64,000 nt of DNA from Candidatus Poribacteria bacterium (GCA_022827225.1 JAJDTJ010000128.1:1-64000), one strand, 5' to 3'; counted from the first letter of the stretch, positions 1 to 9,209 are shown. Numbers and translations are program-made. The notes: generated by a model not told the origin, from the sequence alone.

Positions 1-59
1 CCGATTGAGATTAAAAGATCGTCACAAATCGTATAAAGTGCTACAATAGTCAAGTCCAT
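1..59 (-). mobile_element. 5' end of a probable IS transposase gene, truncated by the window edge
   Basis: Reading leftwards from an ATG at 59, a frame stays open to the window edge and encodes MDLTIVALYTICDDLLISI. A strong ribosome site (AAAGGAG) lies just upstream at about 66-72. The short hydrophobic start with a CDDLL motif resembles the N-terminus of IS982/IS4-like transposases as I remember them. With 19 residues visible this is a family guess only. The 60-237 interval probably contains the end of the element and the promoter of the next gene, but I could not delimit an inverted repeat. Confidence 0.4.
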
Positions 60-237
60 GGGGTTCTCCTTTTGTTTTTGCGTTAAAAACACTATAAAGG
101 ATATCCCATGGATTTACAAGTGGCAACTTGGGTTATTATAATCATATAGGACTTATTTTTCAGAATTCGCATAGAAGCGTTTTCGCTTGTCTACGCATTA
201 TACACTGCATTCGCCTTTGGCGAATAAAGGACACAAA

Positions 238-1266
238 ATGCAAGTTTGGGGTATTCGTCTCTTTTTTATTATTGTGAGCACGGCGAGTTGCTACATTATC
301 TATCGTGACCCGTGGGTTACACTTATCGGGCTTATTGTAGCACTCATCCTTGTTGGTGCAGAGCTCTGTTTACAAGTATCTGCGATACGTGGTGTTATAG
401 CCAGTTTGATAGGGCTCTCCATAGGTTTATTAATTTCGTTCGGCATATTACATCTTTTTTCTCAGTCAAATGCTAACATTAGAGTCGTCATCGCCCTGGG
501 TATAGGTTACGCTGGTCTCGTGATCGGTTATCGGTTTTCTACAACGATGTCCTTTCCGTCGGTTCTTAAGTCAAATGGCTCTGGCGAACAGACCGAGGCA
601 TCCGCGGGCGATGTTAAAAATAACTTAAAAATTTTAGACACAAGTGTTATAATTGATGGTAGGATTCTCGAAATCTGCCAAACAAAGTTTATTGAAGGCA
701 CACTTGTTATCCCGCGTTTTGTACTCAACGAGTTGCAACACATCGCAGATTCTACGGAACCGCTTCGCCGAAATAAGGGACGGCGCGGTTTTGACATCCT
801 GCGTGCCCTTCAGAATAATCCAGCAATTGAGGTCGAGATCACAGAAGAAGAGGTGCCACATCTACCGGAAGTTGATGCGAAATTAGTACATCTCGCGCAA
901 AAACTTGATGCTACGATCATAACGAACGATCTAAATCTCAATAAAGTCGCTGAATTACAGAGCGTAAAGGTGCTTAATATCAATGAACTCTCAAATGCTG
1001 TTCGTCCGGTCGTAATTGCTGGCGAGGTGATTCAAGTACTCCTTCTTAAAGAAGGCAAGGAAACGAACCAGGGGGTCGGCTACCTTGATGATGGCACTAT
1101 GGTAATCGTTGAAGAAGGGAAGCCGTATATCGGGCAAACTCTTAACGTTGAGGTCACGCAGATGTTGCGAACAAGCGCGGGGCAGATGATCTTCACTCGG
1201 ATAAAAGAAGATGAAGTGGACATTGATGAGCAGCAAGATATGCGCCCTTATTCCCGCAGCTGGTAA
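238..1266 (+). CDS. PIN/TRAM-domain membrane protein (YacL-like)
   Basis: About 342 residues. The N-terminal ~110 residues form several hydrophobic membrane segments. A PIN nuclease domain follows, starting at KILDTSVIIDGRI, with the conserved acidic positions visible (DTS, the E of VLNELQHIAD, and TNDLNLNKVA). The last ~60 residues form a TRAM-type nucleic-acid-binding domain (GVGYLDDGTMVIVEEG). This order matches the YacL/PilT-like family, which commonly sits just before ispD. The start chosen is ATG 238 because AAAGGA at 225-230 is well spaced. An upstream TTG at 187 would add 17 residues without a ribosome site. The gene overlaps ispD, suggesting translational coupling. The RNA target is unknown. 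Confidence 0.85.
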   Translation: MQVWGIRLFFIIVSTASCYIIYRDPWVTLIGLIVALILVGAELCLQVSAIRGVIASLIGLSIGLLISFGILHLFSQSNANIRVVIALGIGYAGLVIGYRFSTTMSFPSVLKSNGSGEQTEASAGDVKNNLKILDTSVIIDGRILEICQTKFIEGTLVIPRFVLNELQHIADSTEPLRRNKGRRGFDILRALQNNPAIEVEITEEEVPHLPEVDAKLVHLAQKLDATIITNDLNLNKVAELQSVKVLNINELSNAVRPVVIAGEVIQVLLLKEGKETNQGVGYLDDGTMVIVEEGKPYIGQTLNVEVTQMLRTSAGQMIFTRIKEDEVDIDEQQDMRPYSRSW

Positions 1267-1924
1267 AGGAAGCCGAATGGCGAATTCGGTTAAAAAGCCG
1301 TACCTAAGACTGGCACAGAAACCGATTTTAGCCCATACGATTCAACGGCTTGAACAAAATACGGCTGTGGACGCGATTTTCGTCATTGTTGACAAAGATG
1401 ATTTCAGCGATTGCCGGACGAATGTGCTGCAACCGTACGCCTTTACAAAGGTCCAAGAACTTGTCGCAGGTGGCGAGACGCGACAGATGTCTGTCTATAA
1501 CGGGGTACGCGCCCTGTCGACAGATGTCGATTTTGTTGTCGTGCACGATGGGGTGCGTCCGTTTGTAACTGACGAGACAATTTCTGCTTGTCTGACTGCA
1601 GCTGACGAGTGCGGTGCCGCTGTCGCCGCTGTCCCCGTCAAAGATACAATCAAGATTTCTGACGAGAACGCTTTCATTGTGGAAACACCTGTTCGCGAAC
1701 GGCTCTGGGCAGTACAGACACCGCAGGTCTTTCGGAAATCTCTGTTAGAGGAGGCACATCAGACAGCGCGCGAGCAACAACTCACAGCGACCGATGATGC
1801 TGCGCTTGTTGAACAACTCGGATTTCCCGTGAAGTTAGTCATGGGCAATTACGCGAATTTGAAAATAACGACACCGGAGGATTTACGAGTCGCTGAGGCT
1901 CTACTCTCGGATTCAACACATTAG
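1226..1924 (+). CDS. ispD: 2-C-methyl-D-erythritol 4-phosphate cytidylyltransferase
   Basis: Cytosolic enzyme of the MEP isoprenoid pathway; it joins CTP and methylerythritol phosphate to give CDP-ME. The N-terminal nucleotide-binding loop PAAGKGSRM, then VHDGVRPFV, VPVKDTIK, QTPQVF and TDDAALVE are all present, and the length (232 residues) is normal. The start is uncertain between ATG 1211 and ATG 1226, both inside the end of the preceding gene. 1226 gives the more usual N-terminus (MSSKICALIPAAGKG). It is followed after a repeat-filled spacer by ispF, the next-but-one enzyme of the same pathway. Confidence 0.93.
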   Translation: MSSKICALIPAAGKGSRMANSVKKPYLRLAQKPILAHTIQRLEQNTAVDAIFVIVDKDDFSDCRTNVLQPYAFTKVQELVAGGETRQMSVYNGVRALSTDVDFVVVHDGVRPFVTDETISACLTAADECGAAVAAVPVKDTIKISDENAFIVETPVRERLWAVQTPQVFRKSLLEEAHQTAREQQLTATDDAALVEQLGFPVKLVMGNYANLKITTPEDLRVAEALLSDSTH

Positions 1925-1950
1925 TGCTACATCCATTTCAAATTTTATGG

Positions 1951-2121
1951 GTTGTAGGAGCGAGTGTTTTTGCTTAAGAAATCCGCAGAAATACCCAAAC
2001 AATCCGCAGAAACACCCAAGCAAAAACACCCCCAGCAAAAACGGTGTTTCTTGTCGCTCGCGATCTTTGAACACATAAAATAATGAGTTGTAGGAGCGAG
2101 CTGCGCTCGCGATCTTTGAAC
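1951..2121. repeat. Two copies of a palindromic intergenic repeat, the first interrupted by a nested element
   Basis: Between ispD and ispF. Copy 2 (2087-2121) is a short hairpin, GTTGTAGGAGCGAG-CTG-CGCTCGCGATC, ending TTTGAAC. Copy 1 has the same left arm at 1951-1964 and the same right arm at about 2055-2072. Roughly 90 nt are inserted between the arms. The insert has perfect 12-nt inverted ends (GTGTTTTTGCTT at 1964-1975, AAGCAAAAACAC at 2018-2029) and two internal AATCCGCAGAAA-type repeats. Related sequence occurs at 11801-11823 and 30222-30258. Probably a non-autonomous mobile or REP-like element. Confidence 0.75.
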
Positions 2122-2156
2122 TCTAGTGCCGTTTTACGTTTGCGAAATGAGTATCT

Positions 2157-2639
2157 ATGCAAAAAATGCGAGTCGGTATCGGGTACGACGTTCATCGGTT
2201 GGTCGAAAATAGAAAATTGATTTTGGGCGGCGTTGAGATTCCATATCATTTGGGATTGTTAGGGCATTCAGATGCTGATGTCCTTACCCACGCAATCGTA
2301 GACGCAATTTTAGGCGCAGCCGCACTCGGCGATATCGGCACACATTTTCCTGATACGGATGCCCGATATAACGGAATGGATAGTTTCGTTTTTCTACGCG
2401 ATACGGCATTGAAAGTTACGGCGTGCGGCTATCGAATCGAAAATATAGATAGCACAGTCATCGCAGAACGCCCGAAATTGGCACCTTACATCTCACAGAT
2501 GCGCCAAAAGCTCGCCACAACACTTGAAATCGCCGTGGCACAAGTAAACGTTAAAGCCACTACGGCAGAAGAATTAGGTGTCGTGGGAGAGGGTAAAGCG
2601 ATTGTCGCGCACGCTATCGCTGCGCTTTCCGCAATGTAG
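2157..2639 (+). CDS. ispF: 2-C-methyl-D-erythritol 2,4-cyclodiphosphate synthase
   Basis: Converts CDP-ME 2-phosphate to MEcPP in the MEP pathway; family members are zinc-dependent homotrimers. The signature metal site GYDVHRL is at the N-terminus. It is followed by [11 protein letters not shown], the [10 protein letters not shown] motif, and the C-terminal [20 protein letters not shown]. At 160 residues the length is typical. ATG 2157 is taken as start, though ATG 2166 ([10 protein letters not shown]) is equally good, as neither has a strong ribosome site. It lies just upstream of cysS, a very common ispD-ispF-cysS arrangement. Confidence 0.95.
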   Translation: MQKMRVGIGYDVHRLVENRKLILGGVEIPYHLGLLGHSDADVLTHAIVDAILGAAALGDIGTHFPDTDARYNGMDSFVFLRDTALKVTACGYRIENIDSTVIAERPKLAPYISQMRQKLATTLEIAVAQVNVKATTAEELGVVGEGKAIVAHAIAALSAM

Positions 2640-2682
2640 GCGTTTTTTTTACGTAATGTCAAGAGGAGTCAAAACCAGAAAA

Positions 2683-4116
2683 ATGGGTATGAAAATCTAT
2701 AACTCGCTGAACCGGCGATTGGAGGATTTTGAACCGCTGAACCCTGAGCAGGTGACGATTTATAGCTGCGGCCCCACTGTTTACGATTACATTCACATGG
2801 GCAACGCTCGCACCGCTCTGGTAACCGATATTATCCGACGCTATCTTCTATATAAAGGCTATAACGTCAAACTGGTTCAAAATCTGACAGATATCGACGA
2901 CAAGATTATCAGGCGCGCAGCTGAGTTAGGTATCAGTGTCAAACAGCTCGCACACCAGAACGGTGAAGCCTACTTTGAGGATTCCCAACGGCTCGGTATT
3001 CAACCCGCAGATGTCCACCCGAAAGCGACTGAACACATTCGAGAGATGATAGACCTAATTCAAATCCTGATTGACAAGGGGGCAGCTTATGTCGTTGATG
3101 GAAGCGTCTATTATAGAGTGGATCAGTTTGCCGAATACGGCAAACTTTCCAATCGAAAGCCGGAGGACTTACTTGCTGGCGCGCGCGTCGAAATTAATGA
3201 GGAGAAAGAAGACCCTCGAGACTTTGATATGTGGAAAGCCGCGAAACCGGGGGAACCTTCTTGGGATAGCCCGTGGGGGAAAGGTAGACCGGGATGGCAT
3301 ATCGAGTGCTCCGCTATGGCGATGAAGCACCTCGGTGAAACGATTGACATCCACGCGGGCGGCGAAGACCTACTCTTCCCACACCATGAAAACGAAATCG
3401 CACAGAGTGAATTGGCGACCGGTGTTACCTTCGCACGATACTGGATGCACGTCGCTTTCCTAAAAATTGATGGTAAACGGATGGGGAAATCAGAGAAGAA
3501 TTTTATTTTGCTCCGAGATGCCCTCGATCACTATCCTACCGAAGTCATCCGACACTTTCTGATTTCCGCACACTACCGACACCCACTCGACTATAATCAA
3601 GAGAGCTTGACAAAATCGGAAGGCGCACTCAGACGTTTAAACAATTGTTTGGACACTCTAAAACAATACGATGGCGAAGTCGGTCTGAATGAGAAAACCG
3701 ATGTCCCGCTACAGCACGCTGTACAGGAGATGAAGGCACGATTTACGCAGGCAATGGATACCGACTTCAATACAGCACAAGCACTCGGGGCCATTTTTAG
3801 CCTCGTCAGTGAGGTTAACAAAGCATTCAATACCCTTGATGAAATGGCGGCGCCTGTTCTGGCTGAAGCCTATCAGGCGTTGGCTGAGACCTGTCAAGTC
3901 CTCGGCATCTATAATAATGTAGAGACTCAGGAGGAGACGGGCGACAACGTGGAACAACGTGATGAACTTGTTAAACTCCTTTTGGAGATAAGACAGGAAG
4001 CACGCAACCGAAAGGATTGGGAAACATCCGATAAAATTCGGGACAGACTCAAAGAACTCAATATTCAAATACAAGATACCCATCACAGCACAACTTGGAA
4101 ATTTACAACCAAGTAG
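2683..4116 (+). CDS. cysS: Cysteinyl-tRNA synthetase
   Basis: Class I aminoacyl-tRNA synthetase charging tRNA-Cys in the cytosol. The zinc/HIGH region [17 protein letters not shown] is near the N-terminus, with the other zinc ligands in WHIECSAMA and [12 protein letters not shown]. The KMSKS loop is the variant [11 protein letters not shown]-terminal DALR-type helical anticodon domain follows. The start at ATG 2683 ([12 protein letters not shown]) follows AGGAG at 2664-2668. A longer in-frame reading overlaps ispF but is unlike the family N-terminus. About 477 residues, normal for CysS. Confidence 0.95.
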   Translation: MGMKIYNSLNRRLEDFEPLNPEQVTIYSCGPTVYDYIHMGNARTALVTDIIRRYLLYKGYNVKLVQNLTDIDDKIIRRAAELGISVKQLAHQNGEAYFEDSQRLGIQPADVHPKATEHIREMIDLIQILIDKGAAYVVDGSVYYRVDQFAEYGKLSNRKPEDLLAGARVEINEEKEDPRDFDMWKAAKPGEPSWDSPWGKGRPGWHIECSAMAMKHLGETIDIHAGGEDLLFPHHENEIAQSELATGVTFARYWMHVAFLKIDGKRMGKSEKNFILLRDALDHYPTEVIRHFLISAHYRHPLDYNQESLTKSEGALRRLNNCLDTLKQYDGEVGLNEKTDVPLQHAVQEMKARFTQAMDTDFNTAQALGAIFSLVSEVNKAFNTLDEMAAPVLAEAYQALAETCQVLGIYNNVETQEETGDNVEQRDELVKLLLEIRQEARNRKDWETSDKIRDRLKELNIQIQDTHHSTTWKFTTK

Positions 4117-4139
4117 ACTAACAACAAGGAACCTATGTT

Positions 4140-4940
4140 ATGAAATCTGTGAAATTCATAAAATTACTTCTCTGCGGCGCACTTGTACTTGTACTCGCCG
4201 GATGCGGGACCGATACACTTGAGGAAGATGATGATGAGACAATCCTAACCCCTACGACTGAAAGAAGGGTACCCGATTATTATCCGAATGCCATCGGTAA
4301 TAGATGGGTTTATCAGCATTCCGACGGTTCCCAATGGACACGCGAGGTCACACGAGAACGTGTCCTGGCAGGCAGAATTTATCGCGTCTTTGACTACACG
4401 CCACCGATTGAAGACCCTCAATTCGATTATCTGAGAGTCCCTTCCTATCGTATTACCCCACACCGCGTGTTATTCTTTGTCGGCGATGAAATTAATCGCT
4501 ATTTTGAAACCGACCTCAGATCCCAACTCGAGGCTATATTTGCAGAAGATAACACGAAAATCAGCGTCAATGCTGTATCAGGAAATGAACTCATCTTCTT
4601 TCGTATCCCACCAACAGGTAGGTGGGATGTCTTAGATTTGAAGATTAAAGGGAACATTAATTTTGTGGACTTTAACGCGAGCACTCCGTTTGAAATACAT
4701 TTTCTCATCAAAGGGGCAGTCGTCGGCAGTGAGACTATACAAACGCCCGCCGGCACTTTTGAAAAGACCTCTAAAATTGTATATGATCTGAAAATCACGA
4801 CAATCGTTAATGAGGAAGAAGACACCACTACAACGCAAACCGATACAATTTGGTTAGCCCCCGATGTCGGAATGGTCAAGATCGAAAATGACAACGGAAC
4901 AACCGAATTAATCGAATACGAACTACAGGAGGATCCGTAA
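4140..4940 (+). CDS. Lipoprotein of unknown function
   Basis: 266 residues with a classic lipoprotein signal (short basic start, hydrophobic core, lipobox LAGC at about residue 22) followed by an acidic linker. The rest is predicted to be soluble and beta-rich, beginning with DYYPNAIGNRWVYQHSDG, which resembles small secreted proteins that share the phrase 'yPl..Gn.Wvy'. It probably sits on a membrane facing the periplasm. A ribosome site AAGGAA at 4126-4131 supports the start. The stop codon overlaps the next start (TAATG), so it is the first gene of a lipoprotein operon. No catalytic motif was recognised. Confidence 0.75.
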   Translation: MKSVKFIKLLLCGALVLVLAGCGTDTLEEDDDETILTPTTERRVPDYYPNAIGNRWVYQHSDGSQWTREVTRERVLAGRIYRVFDYTPPIEDPQFDYLRVPSYRITPHRVLFFVGDEINRYFETDLRSQLEAIFAEDNTKISVNAVSGNELIFFRIPPTGRWDVLDLKIKGNINFVDFNASTPFEIHFLIKGAVVGSETIQTPAGTFEKTSKIVYDLKITTIVNEEEDTTTTQTDTIWLAPDVGMVKIENDNGTTELIEYELQEDP

Positions 4941-5824
4941 TGCACAATAAGTACGTTGCGCTAACATGCGTTATCGGATGCTTATTTATCTTCGCGCTCA
5001 GTGGATGCGGCTCTGATACTGAGGAGCTATCCGAGGAACCGGCTAATAGTCTACCAATGGTTCGTAAACTAACCATCCCTGAGGAATTCGAGCCAGGTGA
5101 GACAATCGAACTTCAAGTTACCGCACACGACCCAGATGGAGACACACTGAGTTATACATGGCGTGTATCCGCAGGAAAACTGGATTCCACGACAGGATCC
5201 ACAGTCAAATGGACGGCACCTTCCGATACCCGATCGGTTACTATCACCGTCCAAGTCAAAGATGGTCCTGATAGTGGCATCACGCGTTCCAGAACAGTGA
5301 CCTATGTGACAGAACGCCCTCCGGAGGTGCCAAAACTAATTATCATCCCCGGAAAACGAGCCGCAGGGATTACCTTAGGCGACCCTTTCAATACAGTCAT
5401 AGCACTTTACGGGAAGCTAGACGACCCGATTGGTCAGGACGATCACTTTGCATATTGGGACATCGGCATCTCCGGTTTCGTTGATAATAGCAACAACGTT
5501 ACAGCTATATTTATACGCAGACCCAATAAATCCAAAACACCTGGCGGAATCGGTATCGGAAGCACCCTTAAGCAGGTAGAGGACGAATTCGGACCCGCTG
5601 AAGAAATTGGTAAACCTGATGGCCCACACTGGCATAGGAACAGGGGCATTTCGTTTAGTTATGACGCTGATTCTCGGGTCGAAAAGATTCACATTTTCAC
5701 ACCAACACGTGCGGCTCCTGCAAAAGCAGCGCCTTTGTTAGAACAAGCGCAGCGGCAACAAGCAGCGAAGGAATTCTCTTTATACCAGAGACGACACCGT
5801 TATGAACTACAGGAGGAACCATAA
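4940..5824 (+). CDS. Lipoprotein with Ig/PKD-like domain, first tandem copy
   Basis: 294 residues. Signal peptide with lipobox LSGC, then a cadherin/PKD-like beta-sandwich (about residues 40-125; HDPDGDTLSYTWRVSAG, SVTITVQVKDGPD). A second domain of ~130 residues starts at RAAGITLGDPFNTVIALYG and contains GGIGIGSTLKQVEDEFGPAEE, a repeated G-s-t-l-x-x-v-x-x-x-f-G-x-p pattern like that of small secreted ligand-binding domains. It starts on TAATG with the preceding stop; AGGAGGA in the previous gene's last codons is its ribosome site. The downstream gene is a near-identical duplicate. The C-terminus (QAAKEFSLYQRR) differs from the duplicate. Confidence 0.8.
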   Translation: MHNKYVALTCVIGCLFIFALSGCGSDTEELSEEPANSLPMVRKLTIPEEFEPGETIELQVTAHDPDGDTLSYTWRVSAGKLDSTTGSTVKWTAPSDTRSVTITVQVKDGPDSGITRSRTVTYVTERPPEVPKLIIIPGKRAAGITLGDPFNTVIALYGKLDDPIGQDDHFAYWDIGISGFVDNSNNVTAIFIRRPNKSKTPGGIGIGSTLKQVEDEFGPAEEIGKPDGPHWHRNRGISFSYDADSRVEKIHIFTPTRAAPAKAAPLLEQAQRQQAAKEFSLYQRRHRYELQEEP

Positions 5825-6705
5825 TGCACAATAAGTACGTTATTCTAACATGCGTTATCGGATGCTTGTTTATCTTCGCGCTCAGTGGATGCGGCTCTGA
5901 TACTGAGGAGCTATCCGAGGAACCGGCTAATAGTCTACCAATGGTTCGTAAACTAACCATCCCTGAGGAATTCGAGCCAGGTGAAACAATCGAACTTCAA
6001 GTTACCGCACACGACCCAGATGGGGACACACTGAGTTATACATGGCGTGTATCCGCAGGAAAACTGGATGCTACGACAGGATCCACAGTAAAATGGACGG
6101 CACCCTCCGATACCCGATCGGTTACTATCACCGTCCGAGTTAGTGATGGTCCTGATAGTGGCATCACGCGTTCCAGAACAGTGACCTATGTGACAGAACG
6201 CCCTCCGGAGGTGCCACAGGGCAATATCATCCCCGGAAATCGAGCCGCAGGGATTCACTTAGGCGACCCTTTCAATAAAGTCATAGCACTTTACGGGAAA
6301 CCAGACGACCCGATTGGTCGGGACGATCACTTTACATATAGGGACATCGGCATCTCCGGTTTCGTTGATAATGGCAACAACGTTACAGATATATTTATAC
6401 GGAGACCCAATAAATCCAAGACACCTGGCGGAATTGGTGTCGGAAGCACCCTTAAGCAGGTAGAGGATGAATTCGGACCTGCTGAAGAAATTAAAGACCG
6501 TAATAAATCACATTGGTACTGGGCAAGAGGCATTGAGTTTGACTATGATGACGAATTCAAAGTCGAAAGGATCTTCATCTTTGAACGTATAAAAGGTCTA
6601 CGCGCAGCACCAGCCCTAAATCCAGAGCAAATGCAAAAAATCAAGGCAATGGACTTAGAACGTAAACGACGTTATAAAACGATTACAGACTCACAGGAAA
6701 ACTGA
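5824..6705 (+). CDS. Lipoprotein with Ig/PKD-like domain, second tandem copy
   Basis: 293 residues, nearly identical to the preceding gene through the signal peptide, the Ig/PKD-like domain and most of the second domain. It diverges after about residue 225. The same TAATG start overlap and AGGAGGA ribosome site are repeated, showing that the duplicated unit (about 884 bp) includes the junction. Changes between copies are scattered and mostly conservative in the N-terminal half, but several fall in the second domain (for example KLDDPIGQ versus KPDDPIGR), so the copies may be specialising. Surface-anchored; function unknown. Confidence 0.8.
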   Translation: MHNKYVILTCVIGCLFIFALSGCGSDTEELSEEPANSLPMVRKLTIPEEFEPGETIELQVTAHDPDGDTLSYTWRVSAGKLDATTGSTVKWTAPSDTRSVTITVRVSDGPDSGITRSRTVTYVTERPPEVPQGNIIPGNRAAGIHLGDPFNKVIALYGKPDDPIGRDDHFTYRDIGISGFVDNGNNVTDIFIRRPNKSKTPGGIGVGSTLKQVEDEFGPAEEIKDRNKSHWYWARGIEFDYDDEFKVERIFIFERIKGLRAAPALNPEQMQKIKAMDLERKRRYKTITDSQEN

Positions 6706-6753
6706 CAGCAACCTAACATCGCACCGAATAGAATCGGCTGCAGGGAGAAGATC

Positions 6754-7788
6754 ATGCCCATACACACATATATCCTAAACAACCGAGTAAAAATGTCTGC
6801 CTTTCCACGCCTGCTAACACATCTGCTGCCAATTTTTATTATTGGCTGTCTCTGCTTCAGCGGATGCACCGCCATGAAAGAAGCGCAGCAACGCAGGGAA
6901 GCCCGGATAAAAAAACAGCGGGATGAGCAGTATCTACTGCTAACGCCCGCTAAAGATGATAGCTTTCAAATCGGAGAGGGAGCACAAACAGCGGAAAGTA
7001 CGCACTACACCATTACTTTCGCTGAAGATTTAAAAGAAGATGAGAATTTTGATGAAATCTCAGAGCGGAGCGTCTATGCCGAAAGTGCTCTCGCCTATAT
7101 GGAAAGTCTTTACAACGAAATGAATGCTGTTTTCGGATTCCAACCTGAGCATAAAATTCATGTAACGCTCCATAAAATTTATAGGGGTACAACAAATGTG
7201 GCTACCACCACCACGCAATATAATTATCGGAGCCAGGGGAACACCACTCTGAAAACGGTGACCGGCATCAAGATGGATTTTCCCATACCCATGTATGAAA
7301 AACCGACGACCCGAGTGCATGAACTTACGCACGCTTTTACAAACATCTATTTCCTACCGACGTGGTTCAACGAAGGTATCGCCGTGCTCATGGAAACAGA
7401 ATGGGCGAAAGGCGGCTTGCCCCCGAAATTTGACAATCTTGAGACACATCTAAAGCGGAATATGGATGGTATCAACGATCTTGAAGATTGGGCATCCCAC
7501 GGCGGGAGCTCAAGGCTCACCCAATGGCGATACAGTTACGCCTATACCATCGTTTCAGAACTTCGGAAAAGGTACGGACCGGATTATTATATCAAAGTCT
7601 TCCGGCTGATGGATGCTGACCAGCTCCACAACAAATTACCGAGCAAAATGTCGACGAGTTTCCTCGTCTATTATCTCAGCCAAGCTGCAGGCGTCGACTT
7701 AGTACCGTTCTTTACGAAATACGCTTTTAAGGTCCAGAAGTTAACAAAATCGGATATCCTGATGAATATCAACCAGATGAACCGATAA
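6754..7788 (+). CDS. Lipoprotein metallopeptidase, peptidase-MA-like (gluzincin)
   Basis: 344 residues. A hydrophobic signal and lipobox (FSGC) follow an unusually long N-terminal extension. The zinc site is RVHELTHAFTN (HExxH) followed about 20 residues later by WFNEGIAVLME, whose glutamate is the expected third zinc ligand, as in the peptidase MA and M1 families. The protein is therefore likely an exported, membrane-anchored protease. GGGAGAAG just before ATG 6754 supports that start; an internal ATG at 6793 gives a more ordinary signal peptide. It belongs to the six-gene lipoprotein cluster. The substrate is unknown. Confidence 0.75.
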   Translation: MPIHTYILNNRVKMSAFPRLLTHLLPIFIIGCLCFSGCTAMKEAQQRREARIKKQRDEQYLLLTPAKDDSFQIGEGAQTAESTHYTITFAEDLKEDENFDEISERSVYAESALAYMESLYNEMNAVFGFQPEHKIHVTLHKIYRGTTNVATTTTQYNYRSQGNTTLKTVTGIKMDFPIPMYEKPTTRVHELTHAFTNIYFLPTWFNEGIAVLMETEWAKGGLPPKFDNLETHLKRNMDGINDLEDWASHGGSSRLTQWRYSYAYTIVSELRKRYGPDYYIKVFRLMDADQLHNKLPSKMSTSFLVYYLSQAAGVDLVPFFTKYAFKVQKLTKSDILMNINQMNR

Positions 7789-7811
7789 CACACGAAAAAA
7801 GGAGTTTAAAA

Positions 7812-8453
7812 ATGATGTATCGAGTCACTATGATCCTTTCACTTCTCTGTTGTTCTATCCTTATCGCAGGATGCAGCGCCCTCTTTTCGGAGCAGGAATG
7901 GAGCGAAAACTACGCGCTCATGGAAGGCGTACAGGCTACCAGCCCGCAAATGATTGATGGCAGCCAAAACACAGTCGGTGAGACAACTTTTCCGGCAGGC
8001 TCGGAAATGTTTATAGGATCAAGTCCACCCTCCGAAGTCGTTATCACGCTGCCAGAAAAGAAAATTATTCGACGGATTGTCATTCACGCGAATAATTTAA
8101 AAACCTTTGATGTCTATGCGGATAAAGGAGGTATCGTTTCTGACGGAGATTGGCAGATGATTGCTGACGTGAAAAGTGTTAAAACCAACCCAATTAAAAT
8201 TTCAGTCCTGGTGCCGTTTCCTACGGACCGCATCCGGTTACGAGTACTGAGCACCGAGGATGATGCCATGCTGAGACGACGGAACAGCGCACGATACGCA
8301 GGCAGAGTCCGCGTACTCGGTGAAAATCAACGAGCACCCGGCAAAATCCGAGAAATTGAACTCTACGGCTACAAAACCGCCGAACAGGTAGCAGCCGAAG
8401 ACGCTTCGGATAAACGGGAGAAAGAACTTGATGATTTACTCGAATTGGAGTAA
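7812..8453 (+). CDS. Lipoprotein with discoidin-like beta-sandwich
   Basis: 213 residues with signal peptide and lipobox IAGC. The mature part begins with WSENYALMEGVQATSPQMIDG and continues through RRIVIHANNLKTFDVYAD to EIELYGYK. This order resembles the F5/8-type-C (discoidin) fold, a carbohydrate- or surface-binding sandwich. An AAGGAG ribosome site is well placed. The next gene is a diverged paralogue with the same layout (WSKNIALDA near the lipobox, QEIELYYA near the end). No enzyme motif seen. Confidence 0.65.
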   Translation: MMYRVTMILSLLCCSILIAGCSALFSEQEWSENYALMEGVQATSPQMIDGSQNTVGETTFPAGSEMFIGSSPPSEVVITLPEKKIIRRIVIHANNLKTFDVYADKGGIVSDGDWQMIADVKSVKTNPIKISVLVPFPTDRIRLRVLSTEDDAMLRRRNSARYAGRVRVLGENQRAPGKIREIELYGYKTAEQVAAEDASDKREKELDDLLELE

Positions 8454-8469
8454 AATGGAACACAGAATC

Positions 8470-8495
8470 GAGACGGTTGTTGTCAACACCGTCTC
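8470..8495 (+). terminator. Perfect hairpin between two lipoprotein genes
   Basis: GAGACGGT at 8470-8477 pairs perfectly with ACCGTCTC at 8488-8495 around a 10-nt loop that can itself pair (GTTG/CAAC). It is followed by AATTTCATAATA rather than a T tract, so it is more likely a weak terminator, processing site or mRNA stabiliser than a strong intrinsic terminator. Confidence 0.4.
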
Positions 8496-8555
8496 AATTT
8501 CATAATACGATCGCCGACCGGATCTTTTCCGTTCTAAGCGATAAGGAGGCAATTT

Positions 8556-9164
8556 ATGCGTTTTGTATTATTCGTGATGGCTCTCTGTGTAGTCATCGGA
8601 TTGTCAGGGTGTATCCTCGCGTCAAATCCGTCATATAACTGGAGCAAAAATATTGCTCTTGACGCGACGAGCGAGGATGCGAAATACCATGACGATAATA
8701 TGTACTCGGTTGGAGAGACAGGCCCCATTCTCGAAGATGAGAAGGATGAGGCATCACAACAGGAGTCTGACGACTACACTGAAGCAGTCCTCAAATGGCG
8801 ACAACCGCAAACCATTCAACAGGTGGTCGTGAAAGCCGAACCGGGACAAATGGAATTCTTCGCAGCGCAGTATATAGATGAAGATGGCACATGGATCACA
8901 ATAAAAGAGGTCCGGGACAACATGCGTCCGGTTTATCGGTTCACCTTGAGAGATCCGATCATGACGACCAAGTTCCGTCTGAAAGTGCCACGGCGTTCGG
9001 ATTCTCGTCGCGTAGGCGGACAGAAACGCTCAACACGTGGCGAAACTGGGGCACCGAGTGCAGGCGAATACAAGAAAATCCAAGAAATTGAACTCTATTA
9101 CGCGCTTCCACCCCCCGAAACAACGGAAGCCGAAACAACCGAAGCCGGAACAGCGGAACAATAG
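8556..9164 (+). CDS. Lipoprotein with discoidin-like domain, paralogue of the preceding gene
   Basis: 202 residues. Signal peptide with lipobox LSGC, mature start SNPSYNWSKNIALDATS, and the ending IQEIELYYALPPPE, which parallels the preceding lipoprotein, so the two are likely old duplicates. The C-terminus is a low-complexity tail of repeated TTEAET/TTEAGT units. A strong ribosome site (AAGGAGG) precedes the ATG. Predicted function: surface-anchored ligand binding. It is last in the lipoprotein run before dprA. Confidence 0.65.
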   Translation: MRFVLFVMALCVVIGLSGCILASNPSYNWSKNIALDATSEDAKYHDDNMYSVGETGPILEDEKDEASQQESDDYTEAVLKWRQPQTIQQVVVKAEPGQMEFFAAQYIDEDGTWITIKEVRDNMRPVYRFTLRDPIMTTKFRLKVPRRSDSRRVGGQKRSTRGETGAPSAGEYKKIQEIELYYALPPPETTEAETTEAGTAEQ

Positions 9165-9209
9165 CACCTTCACAGGTCATCCTATCTATAACATCGCGCA
9201 AGGTGAACT

